Shown here: one piece after another, positions 9,977-23,271 of the stretch
How the letters are laid out: every line of letters starts with the position of its first letter
Position numbering within the stretch: position 1 is the first letter of the stretch
Assembly: GCA_963691705.1 (NCBI GenBank)
Contig: OY829543.1
Location: 49,580,564-49,644,563, forward strand
From: Viola odorata
Lineage: Eukaryota; Streptophyta; Magnoliopsida; Malpighiales; Violaceae
Reading direction: 5' to 3'
DNA: 64,000 bases
The notes under the pieces: model-generated
Told to the model about the DNA's origin: nothing
Database searches by the model: none
What the model saw: only the letters and a program-made list of their open reading frames with translations
Program-made: the position numbers and the translations under genes

Positions 9977-11717
9977 CATGACCATGGCATGTAATTATCT
10001 TGGTGATGCTTGAGAAAATCCTCTTATAATATAAAATATTTGTTATAAAAGTATTGGATTCTAATATATTGAGAAGGATCTGTATATTAGATTTCTATTA
10101 TAACAAGAGAGATCATTTCATTTTAATTAAAACAATTCATAGCATAACACATTAGTTTTTAACCAAACAACTTACTTGTTTCATTTTACAGCACAGCACA
10201 ACACTACACCATACCACACAACGCAATACAATATTCACAACACAGCGCAACACAGCACAATAAAAACCAAATACACTCTTACTAAGTGACATTTGGTGCT
10301 GTCGTGATATTTTTTTAAATAAAAAAGTAAATTATGTCACTATGAAGGATAATTAAATAAAAGGATAAAAATAATTTTGCCTCTGAGGTATATTCTCTCT
10401 CTCAACTATATCATCGATCATGACATCAAAATTTATTTTGGTTCATCAAATCAACTATACCACCAACGTCATTTTAATTTTCCATCTATCATATGAATAT
10501 TTTATTTCTTAAACGTTTTTCTTCTAGTTAGGTTTTATTATCAATTATTTTTATTCAAGCTATTTTTTTTTGTAATGCTATTTAATTCTTTGTAATCGGT
10601 ATAAATTTTACTCTATTTTATTATTTTATTTTCATTGACTTTTTTTATCAATTTTAATAAACCTTGATGATATAGATACTTCCCCAACTTTTCTGTCCCA
10701 AAATAAATATTATTTCGCCTTCAATTAACTAAACAGATCATTTTATTAAGTACTGCGTGGAGTTTGGGGTTTGAAGAAAATATTTTTACTATATTATAGT
10801 TTTTTTATTTTTTAATTAGTTCCATGTCAATTATTTATTACTATATTTTTCAATTTTACTATGGAAATAAGGAAATTGTTACATTTTTTTAACACATCAC
10901 CTAGTACCCTTATTCTTTTTCGAGCTCGACTAATTAAAATAGGAGTCGCAAAATAGGTCAATCGGATCAACCTGACCCGTTTAAAATATGACTCGTCCAA
11001 CAAACGACTCAACTCGGATCCAACCCGCTAAAATTAGGGTGGATCGAGCACAATCCGTTTGACCTTGTTTTTTAAATGTAGTGTCCAAATCGATTTTCGT
11101 GTCAGAGTAATCCAAACTTCACCGTGTTAGCCAGTTTGTAAATTCACTCCATCAGTATTTTATTGTTTTTGGTTTAGTTTTCATCATAATAAGTTAACTT
11201 TACAATCCTAACGCTTTGTATTTGTATCTTATTGTTCTATTAACTATTTTTTCGTTCATTCACATATTATCGAGTAATCCGATTGATACTGTAGATTTAC
11301 TAGTATCATTTTTATTAAAAAATAAATGTATTTTTTTCTCCATATTTTTACCTTTTTTATTATTTTTTAGTCACTCAAAAAAAATGAATTAATAGTAATA
11401 GTAGAACCAAATTAGTATAAATAAGAAATATTAGAAATAGTATATTTAACAAATTTGTTGATTTAAAAAAGATTATTATTGTTGAAATGGGGAATAGGAC
11501 CAAAATTGTCACGGTTTCTCTACCGATTCTGTCTGATAACTATTGATAATGTCCTCTAATGCCAGAAAAATGGTGGTGGTGCGATGGTAGATCGCATTGT
11601 GTCGACGGGGAGATAGTTCGAAACCGCCCAAAATCATTTTTCCACAATATTTTAAATGAAAAATAGGTTGACCCGCTTATTAACGGACCTAGCACCCCTA
11701 GCCCACCATATAGGTCT
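9977..11717. other. AT-rich transposon-scarred spacer
   Basis: No gene supported. A CA-rich low-complexity stretch lies at about 10,190-10,260 (repeated ACAGCACAAC-like units). The stretch at about 10,920-11,070 has the GGTCAATCGGATCAA and AACTCGGATCCAACCCG style of degenerate hAT MITEs. The short open frames show no family resemblance. Confidence 0.5.
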
Positions 11718-13590
11718 TAAAGGAATCGATCCATGTGTTATTATTTTCATTTTAGTTGGTCCCCAAAACGATTTTTGGTTCAATTTAGTGTCTGACGTTA
11801 TCCCCGTTAGCCACGCCAGGTCCCCGCCGTCAAATTCGACACTAACGGCCGTTAACTTCAAATTTTTTATTATTATCTCTGAAAAAGCACCTGACACTGA
11901 GCCCCACTAACCAAATTTTTCAGATTTCTTATTTTCTTAATATCTAAAATATTAATTTTATTAATTAGTTAATTTATTTTTTAAAAAATTAATAAAACTT
12001 AAGTTAAAAAAACTAAAAGAATAATTAAAATTCCAAAATCTTTTTCTTAATCCCACATGATTTCGTTTTCTTTTCCTAAAATCACTAAGAATTACATTGT
12101 CCCATTTACCACAATTACACACACATTCTCCCGATTCCCACTACCTCCTTATTCCAAAAATAAAAAACCAAGCCATCTTCTTCTTCCTCTCAAAACCCTA
12201 ACCAGCTCCCTAAATCCAAACCTCCAAAATCAAGCCATGGTACTCACAAGAGGAGGAGCAAGCACCGGCTCCAAACACACCACAAAACCCAGATTTTCTA
12301 GATTTATTATTTTATGGTGATTTATGGGGATTTCGGTTTGTTTCGCGGCTGGGTTGAGGAACGGTGGCTGCAGTGGTTTGGTTCAGGTTTGGCAGAGGGG
12401 ATGGGGACTGAATGGATTTTTGGTTCGATTTTGTGGAGGCTGTGGAGTTTAATTTGATGATTTGCTCCGGCGGTGGGTGATTTGTTGGTTTGATGATTGA
12501 TTTTGGTGATTGGTTTGGTGGTTGTCGATTTGAGTCGAGGCAGAGAGGGAGATTGAGGTGAGGCAGAGAGGTTGAGTTTTGGTGATTTGTGGCTGGATTT
12601 TTTATGATGTATGCTTCTGCTGTATTAGGATTTTTTTTTCCTTCTTGATTTTTGATGTATGCTTCTGCTTATTTCTGGGTAAAGCAAGAATTAAAATCAA
12701 TATTGTTCAAGAATTAATTACATAGGAATGGTGGCAAAGAGGTTGAGTTTTGGTGATTTGTGGCTGGATTGTTTATGATGTATGCTTCTGCTGTATTGGG
12801 ATTTTTTTTTCCTTCTTGATTTTTGATGTATGCTTCTGCTTATTTCTGGGTAAAGCAATCATCCTGGAGTTGAGCAATGGATGCTATTCCTGCTTGGAAA
12901 ACCTGTCCAGGAGTTTTCCTTTCACTTTGATGTATTGGACAGAGGATTATCATTTACCTGCGCACCTGTTTTCAGGCAATAACTAATGATGATGAACATC
13001 TAATGATGATGAAATGGAGACATGTAATTTGATCAAGTTTTTTGATTGTGAGAACTTGGCAAGATAGATCGCAATAACTCAGGCTATTTTCTTTTTATTT
13101 TATATTTGTCGAGTTCATGTAACCATCATTGATTGAATGTAAAAATAGTTGATAATTTCCAAAAGTATTTAATTTTTTCTTTATGTTTGGATTTATTTGC
13201 TGACTATATATAGTCATTTCTTAATATTATTCGGCAATATAACGCTAAAAAATAAATTAACTAATTAATAATATATTCTTTTTGTTTTTTTAACTTAAAG
13301 TTTTATTAATTTTTTTTAAAAATAAATTAACTAATTAATAAAATTAATATTTTAGATATTAACAAAATAAGAAATCTGAAAAATCTGGTTAGTGGGCCCA
13401 GTGTCATTGCTTTTTCAGAGATAATAATAAAAAATTCGGAGTTAACGGCTGTTAGTGTCCGTTAGTGTCAAATTTGACGGCGGGGACCTGTCGTGACTAA
13501 CGGGGATAACGTCAAACACTAAATTGAGCCAAAAATCACTTTAGGGACCAACTAAAATGAAAATAATAACTGTGAGGACCTCCGGGTGCC
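11718..13590. mobile_element. Non-autonomous MULE with about 300-bp terminal inverted repeats
   Basis: The left arm (about 11,718-12,021) and the right arm (about 13,275-13,590) are inverted copies. The shared block reads TTATTATTTTCATTTTAG then TTGGTCC, followed by CCGTTAG, GGCGGGGACC and TAACGGCCGTTA-type segments. The right end, reversed, starts GGCACCCGGAGGTCC, close to the ends at 40,294 (GGCACCACGGGTCCC) and 48,621 (GGCACTATGGGGTCC) in front of the MULE transposase, which identifies the family. The left tip is degraded and no target duplication was seen. The interior has no transposase; a short frame at 12,057-12,320 may be captured sequence. Confidence 0.75.
12568..12858 (+). repeat. 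121-bp duplicated block inside the MULE
   Basis: 12,568-12,688 and 12,738-12,858 are nearly identical (from GAGGTTGAGTTTTGGTG to CTGGGTAAAGCAA), separated by 49 bp. Confidence 0.85.
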
Positions 13591-13851
13591 TTCTCCCACA
13601 AATCATCAGATGTCTCACTTTAAATAAGAGAGTTCTTACATTCATGAGTTTTTTTTTTTTAAAGTCAGTCCACTAACCAGAGCCAAAACTTTTTTTTTTT
13701 GGGTGAACTAATATTAACATACAAAAAAATTATAATATATATGATAACTTTTACTAATTGACGAAATACTTAATAATTATACACGTATACTATATTTTTT
13801 TATATCAAAATAAAAGAAATAACAAGATAACTTCACCAACACGGTTTTTGT

Positions 13852-14308
13852 TAGGGCTGAGCATGGGTCGGGTTTGAGCAAAATTGGACACCCAACCCGC
13901 CTAGTCGGGTCTCTGAAAATCATGACCCAACACCCAACCCACCTCTTAGATAATCCACGGTTGCGGGCCAGGTTGGGGCAGTTAAATTTCTAATAAATCT
14001 ACCTACACCTACGAGTGAAAAAGTTACGGGTAGTTGCATAGATGGGTTGGCGTGTCAACGGGTCGGTGGGTAATGAGTAATGAGATTGGGGTGTAATAAG
14101 TTTATATATGATAGGTGATTGGTATATTGTGACGGGTCGGGTATACCTACGGGTTTAATAGGTTAGACCCGCACCCGAGCCAACCCGTCTATCACTTTTA
14201 TGACGGGTTGGTTAAATTGACGGGTCTGACGGATCAGTGGGTTTAGTGGGTCAGATGGTATCGAGTTTGATGGGTTTGACGGGTCCGACGGGTCCACGCT
14301 CAACCTTA
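13852..14308. mobile_element. hAT-like MITE, 457 bp
   Basis: Termini are TAGGGCTGAGCATGG at the left and, reversed, TAAGGTTGAGCGTGG at the right. The flanking 8-mers GTTTTTGT and GTTCTTGG match at six of eight positions, fitting an old hAT 8-bp target duplication. The interior is full of degenerate GACGGGT/ACCCGTC units. No coding capacity. Confidence 0.7.
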
Positions 14309-15053
14309 GTTCTTGGAAATAAAATACATACACGATCACCTTCGATTAAAATAAAATAAAAAATTAATTTGATCTGAAACTTTCACTTTCCTAAAATTCT
14401 AATTGTACCAAACAAGTATATGTATTAAATATAGTAATATTTTTTATTAGTAAAAATATAATTTGTTAAGATATATACCAATATTTTCTTATTAATTTTG
14501 TAAATTTAAATTTTGAATCCCTTAACTTTCATTATTAATTAATAATTATTAATAAAAATTAAAATAAATATAAAAATAATTAATAAGTATATATATATAA
14601 AATTTGGGTCAGGGATTGGGCAGGCTTGCCCCCCCTAGCCCACCCCTAGTTCGGCCTCTGACTAACCTTTGCATCATTAGAAAAAATATTGGTGGTAATT
14701 TTAGGTAAGGTTAAAAATTAATAAGTAAATTCTTTTTTTTTAAGAAAAAGGTTGGTGATCAGTCTTTTATGAGTAGTGATATCGACAATTACTTTAAGCA
14801 ACTGTCCATCAATTATCATACGATGGAGAGTAGAATAATGCTTGGGATACTGGTAAAAAATTAAAATTTTAATGTAAATAATTACCCATATTCACATATG
14901 ATGGGGAGTAAAATAATGCTTAGGATACTAACTTATTTACTAATAAAATTGTAATAACAAATATGTCTAAATATGATTGGGGTTTATCCTTTCCTAATAA
15001 TGTTATATTATTATTTTTATCTAAATAAATAACTACGAAGTGAATGTAAATAC
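14309..15053. other. AT-rich spacer
   Basis: No gene seen. At 14,600-14,660 there is a short MITE-end-like piece (GGGCAGGCTTGCCCC then CCCACCCCTAG). The rest is AT-rich. Confidence 0.5.
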
Positions 15054-16110
15054 TTTATGGTAGCGTTTGGTTCATGGAATGCTACTTTCTCCCTTGGAAT
15101 CACTCTCCCGGGAGAGTGATACCCGGGAGTATGATTGAGGATAATGTTAATTTTTTGTGTTTGGTTGGGATTTAAGATTTCCGGGAAAGTAATATTATTG
15201 TGTTTGTTTTGTATTTGAGAATCCTCAAGCAAAGTAAAACAAATTGACTATTTTATCATTTTCTATATTTGTGTCTTTGTTATCTTATTAAGTGTCTTTT
15301 GTTATCTTATTAGGTGTCTAATTATTTTTTTCTATATATACTGTGCTACACAGTTTTCTCTAAACACGTTAGACTTTCTCTCTATTTAATTGTCTATCTT
15401 TCAACAATTAAAATATCAAATAATTTTGCTTTATGACTATGTTTTTTTGCAAGTTAAAGAACATGACAAATGACATAATCTTCATATTAGAGTCCTTGAA
15501 AATTATAGAAAAATGACACATATTGTTCTAGCAATGCAAAAAAATATAACTGCAATAATAGACAAGTCTAGGATCGGGATTTCTTGGATGATTTGTTCCT
15601 GTTCCTAACCGTATTTTCTTCTAACTATTATTATTTACATCATTATTATGTAATTTTTATGTGATTATTATAATTTTGATGTAATTATTCTAATTTTGAT
15701 GTAATTAAAATAATTTTTATGTATTTATTATAATTTTTATGTAATTAATTACAATTTTTGTGTAATTAATATTTTTTTTTGTAATTAATATAATTTGACG
15801 AAGTTTTAGAAAACAGAGAAGGAAGAAGACACTTTATTAGGTTATTTTTTATAATTAGTTTTGGACAAATATGTCATTTAACAAAAAAATTAACTTTTCT
15901 TCTAAGGGGGAATCACTCTCCCCACTCCCTAGCCAAGGAATCACTTTCCTCTATTTTTGGGAAAATCAAAACGGTCAAGGAAAGTTGGATTCTAGGAGAG
16001 AGTGATTGCAGGGGAGAGTGATTCCTTGTCCCAATCAAACGCAATAAAGCTCGAAATCTCATATTTTCGAGTCACTTTCCTTCCTGATTCCGCCAACCAA
16101 ACGCACCCTA
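15054..16110. mobile_element. Non-autonomous TIR element (about 1.05 kb)
   Basis: The ends read TATGGTAGCGTTTGGTTCA at the left and, reversed, TATAGGGTGCGTTTGGTTGG at the right, with inner GAATCACTCTC blocks inverted at both sides. GCGTTTGGTT-type ends are common in plant MITEs of the PIF/Harbinger and hAT groups; I cannot decide between them because no clear target duplication was seen. No transposase inside. Related sequence appears in the loop of the foldback element at 28,071-28,240. Confidence 0.6.
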
Positions 16111-16890
16111 TATATAGTTTTAGTATAAAAATTAGTAAAAGTATTAATTGATAATTGCTGAAAGTGATGGTTCTTAACACTACAAATAAAACCAACGTTC
16201 ATGCGTGTTGCTACCCGATTTTTGACGTATTTTTATATTTTTATCGTTTATCGTATTATCAACCTATTTAAATCGAATTTCTATCGATTTTTTATCGCTA
16301 TTCCATGAGTTGCATCTGTTTTTATCGGTGTTTGTTCGCTATTCCATGAGTTGCATCTGTTTACTGAACTTTTGTAGGTATTCATGGAAGATCCATATGA
16401 CAAAAAGATGTGAAATGTCAAACAAGCAAGAGAATGATTGAAGCACATTGCACAGCTATAGAGAACTTTCTAAATTTGCTAGAAGTTGATACAGCGAACA
16501 AACTGAAGATAACAATTGAGTTATAATCAGAAATAACAAGCAATTCTCAAGACTGCAGTTGGAAAGTTTATCCATCATATTCTTCAAGGATCAAACTACT
16601 AGCCAGAATTGGACACAAAAATTAGTGTTTCACCATTGATACACATATAGCACACAAAAATATCAATTTCATTTACCATCTTGTGTCATGCCATATCGTT
16701 GATAGAATTAGAACTTCCCTAATCATTCCCTTCATGTTCCATAATCAACACATTACGGGTAAGCTCCTCAAATAATTTGCTTTATTTTTCCATATCTATG
16801 CATATAAACAACAAAGTAAAACGTAAACAAAAAGACAACTATATAATGTTTAAACCAAATCAGGAAATGTTAAGTAATTTACCTTCCGAT
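16111..16890. other. Spacer with a small tandem duplication
   Basis: A 26-nt block beginning CGCTATTCCATGAG occurs twice (about 16,292 and 16,340). No gene supported; it may include the decayed 3' region of the neighbouring hAT element. Confidence 0.5.
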
Positions 16891-16899
16891 CCATATATC

Positions 16900-18058
16900 C
16901 AATCTCTAGCTCATAATCAAATAATGCTTAAGCTCAGATTTTTGTAAGACCCATCCTACTTCATAATCAAATTCCTACAAAAAGTAAAACACAATTGCTC
17001 ACAAACATTTAAATTTAAATTGTGAAATGTAACTATCTAAATAAATGCAAACGTTTTAAAACAAAATAACATACCAACAATATGTTACGAGTCTCCCTAG
17101 AAAAAGAGACCTCTATTGCATGAGAGGATTGAGAAGTGCCTTGATATTCAGATCTATGAATTACTTGAGAAGATGCACTTGAAGATGATGTCGATACTGA
17201 AGACGAACTTCCATTTCCATATTCGTTGAAAAGTGAGAACAACTTCTCTTTCAACTCAATAATTCTTATCACCCCATCACTTTCACCATAATCTTTTTGG
17301 TAGCACCATTCGACAAACTTCAACTTATAGCGAGGATCTAAAATCACCGCTATCGCTAAGACCTCACTAAAATCTGCCCAGTATTTCCCAAACTTCCCAT
17401 ACATTAATCTTGCCATTGCTCTCATAAACTCATCACTACTTTTCTTTGCTTCACACAAGGTTAAGTAAGCTGAAAATACACCAGGAAAGTACAAATTTGC
17501 AGTAGGATATTTGGACCCCGAGAACACACAAGTTATGTCATAGAAAACACCTACAAATTTGCACATCTTTTCTATATTATCCCATTCACTTGCAGATGGA
17601 CAATGCTTGTAATTTGAATCACTCAAAGCAAAATGTGTCAAAGCAACACGATAATAAAGAGCACTATCCAACATCAAATAAGTTGAATTCCAACGAGTGG
17701 GAACATCTTGTGGTAAACCCCTTTTAGCATCAAGAGAGCTATGACCAACATATTCTAAGAATCTTTGCTTTTTAGTTTGGGATCCTTTCAAATATTTGAC
17801 AGTTTCTCGAATTTTCTTAACAGCAGGATCCAACACTTTTTCTTTCAATCCATCTTGTACAAACAAGTTAATTATATGAGCACATCAATGTATGTGAAGA
17901 TACTTTCCTTCAAAAAATATCCCACCTCTGTTTTTCAAATTATCAGTTAGCAAATCAACGCATGAGTCATTAGCGGAAGCATTATCCATAGTGATTGTCA
18001 TAATTCTTTTATCCACACCCCAAGCAATGAAGAAAGAAGCAGCATGCAATACCCTACA
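16900..18058 (-). pseudogene. hAT transposase, C-terminal half (copy 1)
   Basis: Reading leftwards from about 18,058, the frame gives a hAT (RICESLEEPER/DAYSLEEPER-like) transposase core. TITMDNASANDS carries the first catalytic Asp, then GGIFFEGKYLHIH, an in-frame TGA just before CAHIINLFVQDGLK, then DVPTRWNSTYLML and ILDPRYKLKF with the second catalytic Asp. After a Ser-rich stretch a plausible intron (donor GTATGT at 17,074, acceptor at 16,975) leads to EFDYEV and QKSELKHYL, the start of the hAT dimerisation domain, which then hits a stop. The rest of that domain (the A-S-F/Y-S-x-G region) is absent. The N-terminal BED finger half is also absent here. The gene is therefore dead. It lies upstream (minus sense) of a hAT-type terminus at about 19,073. 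Confidence 0.85.
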
Positions 18059-19073
18059 CCTCCCTAGTCAAGTCTCTCGGAACAATTAAACCTTAGATTA
18101 TCCAACTATGCACCTTAGATTATCCAACAATACCCTACACCTCCATCCTCGCAAGAATGCCGGTCGTATAAAAATTATTCAAGTGGTCAGAATTACTTCT
18201 ACATACACAAATCATATTACTCAAGCAACTTCGACATTTGATGGAGCATACAAACAGAAAAATATTACCAACACATGTTTTGTTGCAGAAAACTTAAGTT
18301 TGATGAAAATGTTGCTAATATTTGGCCAGAGTTTGGAACAAATAGAAAAGGTCTTATAAAGGTGTGAAATTTTATGCCTAAATACTGCTCAAACTTGTCC
18401 AATTCTCATCTGAAGTTTTTATCATGTTCTACTTTGCTTATTTTGCTGGTTTCTCTTTTAGGTCCATCACGTTCACATATATTTGACAAATTTGGTCTTT
18501 CATCAAACAAATGGAAAACCAGAATAACAAATTTACTATTAAATAACCAGTATGTTAGGAAATAACAATCAAGCATCTAAGCTCTTGCCATCCACATTCA
18601 CTACCTACCCTATCAACAATCAGACAAAAAACCCATAAAACAAAAGAAAAAAAAACATGCTTTCACCTGAAAATACGGCAGATCGGGTTTGGAGGACGAG
18701 GGAGGAAGGAAGAGGAAACCCGGTCGGTGTTGTCGCAAGGAAACCCAGTCGGTGGCGGTCAGTGGCGGCTAGGTTTGGAGCGGGCGATTGGATTTGGGCT
18801 GAGGAGGAAAATAAGCTGTGCTGTGCGTCGAAGAGGGAGGCATAAAATTCAACCCAACATTTTCACACCATAGCATTTTAAATGAGGAAACAACGTCGAA
18901 GAAGAAAAAAAATTTCAGGATATACCGAATTTTCAAAATTTAAATTTCAAAAATTCATGTTCGGGTACTGGAAAACCTATTTTGGGTTCAAATTTTTTTT
19001 TGGATATTTCAAAATTACGATATTCGAAATAAAAATTTCAGGTATTTTTGAAATAGCCAAATGCCACCCCTAG
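18059..19073 (-). mobile_element. 5' part of hAT element 1 with its terminus
   Basis: In minus orientation the element begins near 19,073 with TAGGGGTGGCATTTGGC, a typical plant hAT end, followed by GGTATTTTTGAAAT-type subterminal repeats. A GC-rich 5'-UTR-like piece at about 18,660-18,845 has a splice-donor-like CAGGTGAAAG. The N-terminal coding part expected between this and 18,058 is missing. CAATACCCTACACCTCC occurs twice (about 18,047 and 18,129), a small internal duplication. Confidence 0.55.
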
Positions 19074-19569
19074 TCTTCATCATATCATAAAGTGATACTA
19101 AGACAAAAATTGATGTCAAACGTCAAAACGAATACCTTTTTAACAATTAATTATTATAATATTTCAATTGCAGAAGCTGTGCTGTGCGTCGAAGAGGGAG
19201 GCATAAAATTCAACCCAACATTTTCACACCATAGCATTTTAAATGAGGAAACGACGTCGAAGAAGAAAGAAATTTTCAACCCAACATTTCAACCTAAATA
19301 GCATTTCTCTTCGGATGTACCCGAATTTTCAAAATTTAAATTTCAAAATTTCGGGTTTGGATACTGAAAAACCTATTTCAGGTTCAATTTTTTTTTATAG
19401 ATATTTCAGAATTACGATATTCGAAATAAAAATTTCGGGTATTTTTGAAATACCCAAATGCCACCCCTAATCATCATCGTATCATAAAGTGATACTAAGA
19501 CAGAAATTGATGTCAAACGTCAAAACAAATACATTTCTAACAATTAATTATTATAATATTTCAATTGCA
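18813..19569. repeat. Tandem duplication spanning a hAT terminus (units 361 and 396 bp)
   Basis: 18,813-19,173 and 19,174-19,569 both run from AAGCTGTGCTGTGCGTCG through the CCACCCCTA terminus and about 95 bp of outside flank to TTTCAATTGCA. The second copy has about 35 extra bases in the middle. The duplication therefore includes element end plus host flank. Confidence 0.85.
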
Positions 19570-19810
19570 TTTGATTGAGCAGCACACTGTCCAGGTTCAA
19601 TTAAGGAAACCGATGTTCTTGCCTTAGAGTTATATAATTCAACGCAGCCATATTTGTCACGTAGTACTTTACCGATTTGCTTCGTGTACATTTCAACGCA
19701 GCTAGATATGATTTTGAGTTATGATTGATTGATTTATTTATCTATTCTAATGTTTGGTGAGTCACGATTAGAGATGACAATAGATATCCATACCTAAATA
19801 CCCGTTCGCA

Positions 19811-19948
19811 GTGACGGATTTAGGAATTTTATTCAGGGGGCAGGGGTTCGGGGCAGTGCCTCCAATTTTTTTTTGAGTATTTTAAAGGGAAGACAAACGA
19901 GTTGAACGAAAAATTGAAAAAATACTTAAAAGTATTTATATCCGTCAC
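19811..19948. mobile_element. Short MITE-like inverted-repeat element
   Basis: The ends AGTGACGGATT and TATCCGTCACT are inverted copies about 138 bp apart. The interior matches the 'GGATTTAGGAATTTTATTC then AGGGGG' style of small plant MITEs. A related fragment occurs near 8,708 (AGAGACGGAGCTAGAAC). Confidence 0.5.
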
Positions 19949-21048
19949 TAAATAACAAATATTCAAATAAACTTAACAAAAAGATAAAAAAAAGACAATA
20001 TATTGATTATACAACGATTACTATGGATTTTTCCTATATAATACACCTGCATCTGCATGTGTACGTATTTTCACAAATTCTTCTTGCAATGAAGCGATTA
20101 TGAATTATTTTTTTAAATACTAAGATTTTTTTATTGTTTGACGACCCACTGAAATAGCATTGTCATGTTAACATAATTGGTATTGCTATTCTTATTTAAA
20201 GAGAAAAAATAAAATTATGTGATTGTTTTTAATAAATAAATATGAGAGAAAAAAAGAAAAGTAAGAGAAATATGATAATAATAATTAAAAAAAAACTGTC
20301 TGATAATAGTTATGGAAGAAACGAGCTAGTTTAGAGGATATTGCTCGTGGTTCAAAGTTTACATACTTGAGAGAATTATTGTGTAGTGAGACGTTATAAA
20401 TCATTTGGATAAATTATGTCATTTTTATTTTGCTTGAATATCCAGTTAATGATTCCACATTCTACTATTAATTACTAGTCTAGTATTGGTTTGAGTGTAT
20501 AAAATAATTACCAGCTGATAATAATTTTATCTATTTTAAATTAATTTAATACGAATAAAATAAATCATGACTCGGTAAGTTTGGGGATTAAAATGACAGC
20601 CCAAAAGTTTTAACAATCTTGACTTGGTTTTGCTGCAATAAAGAAAAGAAAAGAAAATAAAGTTTCAACCCGTTCTCTTCCTTTATCGTTTTTCCTTTAC
20701 TAAACGAGTTGTTCCTCCTACATTAAAAGTCCTAATAATTTACAAAATATAACGTTTTGACCCTTGTAGTTTAAATGTGTATATAGATCAACTGGTAAGG
20801 AGCTCTACTCTTCAAGCCCATGATATGCAACTGCATTAAATCTTATAAGGGAGAGTTTTCCACCCGTCGAAATTTTATTTGGCTCGAATTTATAATAGTC
20901 GATATCTTATATGATGACCGAAAATATATAGGACTTTCACAAAAGAAAAATAAGTTGCTATATGAACAACATTTGATCAATTGTGTCACTTTCATTTCAT
21001 ATCGGTAAAGAGATTCTTTGTATGTCTCATGTTCCATCAGGCGTTACG
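19949..21048. other. AT-rich spacer upstream of the TAA tract
   Basis: No gene supported. It leads into the (TAA)n tract that resembles the germin-like promoter microsatellite, so its right part may be old promoter sequence. No alignable upstream homology could be confirmed by eye. Confidence 0.45.
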
Positions 21049-22592
<1,544 letters not shown>

Positions 22593-22651
22593 GTGGTAGT
22601 ATTCATAGTTACTAGGTGCTCATGTTCATCTCTTTAACTATTATTCTAATA

Positions 22652-23050
22652 TTTTTTTTAATAAGCAGAGATAATTTTATTGAAGTCATGAGAACATGAC
22701 AAAAAGGAAAATAGGGGAACCAGAATATAAGCCCAAGGTTGAGAAATAAGCAGCAACTCGGGCCTAGACCCAACTAGTAAAACTCACTCCTCCCTCCCCA
22801 CGAATATAACTACAAAGAAGGAAACATCATCTGAACCGAATTATACGGAAACAAGGAGTCTCTATTTTTCATCCAATTCTACCAAGAGAAGATAAGGTTA
22901 ACGGTGCGATAAGTGCAGAAAGTTTCATACTGGAATACTACTTTGTTGCACTGCGTTCAAATGATCTATAGCACTGCGTAAAGCAACATTATTCACATCT
23001 CTTGAACCTGATGAGAGACAAGCAACCCGCTCCAACGTTATCCACATCTC
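22652..23050 (-). mobile_element. 3' end of a poly(A)-tailed retroelement or retrocopy
   Basis: Read on the minus strand, the segment ends with AATAAAATTATCTCTG followed by an A run (T run at 22,651-22,659), so it is an inserted reverse-transcribed sequence. Its GGGTCTAGGCCCGAG and CTTTTTGTCATG content resembles LINE 3' UTRs. No protein domain was recognised. It lies between the promoter-like TAA tract and germin 3'-UTR-like sequence, in place of a coding region. Confidence 0.5.
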
Positions 23051-23090
23051 TTGAATGTAATTGGGATTATGTCCCAAGTAATAAATGAAC
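23051..23090 (+). pseudogene. Germin-like 3'-UTR remnant, left part
   Basis: TAATTGGGATTATGTCCCA at about 23,058-23,076 matches the 3' UTR of the germin-like gene at about 30,618-30,636, with similar sequence on both sides. The match is cut by LINE 1 and continues after it at 27,200. Confidence 0.6.
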
Positions 23091-23271
23091 AGCTTAGAAC
23101 CGAACATTAATACATAAGCAAATACTAATTGTTTCCTAGAATAACGTTTCCTCCGTCTTGCAAACCCTAGCCTCTCTGGAAAGGGATTGCCTCTCCGGCT
23201 GGCCCACTGCCACTGGAGTGAAACCAAACACCGATACACCCACTGTGGTCGGGGTGAAATCAGCCATAACC

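Noticed and set aside
20784..20830. tRNA-like stretch (AACTGGTAAGGAGC)
   Set aside because: No acceptor stem, anticodon arm or T-arm consensus can be formed around it.
22925..23239. Minus-strand frame of 104 residues
   Set aside because: It runs across the fixed LINE 1 boundary (target duplication at 23,077-23,090) into the antisense of the LINE 5' UTR, so it is a chance frame.
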